A stretch of 12,384 nt of DNA from an uncultured Eubacteriales bacterium (GTDB lineage: Bacteria; Bacillota; Clostridia; Monoglobales; Monoglobaceae), in contig CAJKNM010000046.1 of assembly GCA_905201285.1 (NCBI GenBank), positions 1 through 12,384 of the forward strand, given 5' to 3'. The position numbers and the translations under genes are program-made. Positions 12,320 to 12,384 of the stretch are shown piece by piece; position 1 is the stretch's first letter; each line of letters opens with the position of its first letter. The notes under the pieces are model-generated. The model was given only the letters and a program-made list of their open reading frames with translations. It did no database searches and was not told the origin of the DNA.

Positions 12320-12331
12320 AAGAGGTTTATT

Positions 12332-12384
12332 ATGAAACTTTTAGATTTTGTTAAAAACGAGAAATTTTTATACTTTGTAGGCGG
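12332..12384 (+). CDS. Start of a small or membrane protein, partial (runs off right edge)
   Basis: GAGG (12322-12325) lies 6 nt before ATG 12332. Only 17 residues are visible: MKLLDFVKNEKFLYFVG, a polar start leading into a probable hydrophobic helix. This resembles the start of short membrane proteins (DUF6110-like) found between feo genes and metal P-type ATPases in Clostridia, but too little is present to assign it. Same strand as the feo operon, 114 nt after the 41-aa gene. Confidence 0.6.
   Translation, partial: MKLLDFVKNEKFLYFVG

Overview
The window reads as chromosomal DNA of a low-to-moderate G+C Gram-positive anaerobe of the class Clostridia, probably a spore-forming Oscillospiraceae/Ruminococcaceae-type gut bacterium. 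This rests on strong GGAGG ribosome binding sites, textbook sigma-A promoters, a tRNA-Ser with encoded CCA, a PdaB-type polysaccharide deacetylase and a clostridial-style feoA-feoA-feoB operon with a FeoB-associated Cys-rich microprotein. The taxon is inferred from protein character only. No mobile element, CRISPR array or rRNA was seen.

Layout. Positions 1-1925 (minus strand) carry the glycolytic pair pgk then tpiA (tpiA runs off the left edge), joined by a 12-bp intercistronic hairpin and driven by a promoter near 2050. Positions 2168-2361 (plus) hold a complete tRNA-Ser(GGA) unit with promoter and terminator, followed by a 53-aa small protein with a GTG start. argG (minus, 2779-3990) has its own promoter and terminator and diverges from a ruvC-SDR oxidoreductase operon (plus, 4118-5322). 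A vitamin-type ECF transporter S component (minus, 5339-5881) diverges from a DtxR/MntR-family metalloregulator (plus, 6120-6497); both have perfect TTGACA-N17-TATAAT promoters. A PdaB-like sporulation deacetylase and an isolated dTDP-glucose 4,6-dehydratase gene follow.

The right third is a ferrous-iron uptake operon: two FeoA proteins, FeoB, a 59-aa Cys-rich membrane microprotein and a 41-aa membrane microprotein whose start overlaps the preceding stop, then the start of another small gene at the right edge. Its promoter region holds three palindromes built on TTAG/CTAA half-sites, resembling DtxR/IdeR boxes. The DtxR-family protein 2.3 kb upstream, which carries a DtxR-type Cys ligand, is the obvious candidate to bind them.

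The most unusual points are a roughly 108-residue, very acidic extracytoplasmic insertion in FeoB, the extra 41-aa microprotein with a mutually exclusive hairpin set after it, the three-palindrome control region, and a one-residue shortening of the normally invariant GGGD[S/T] nucleotide motif in Pgk.
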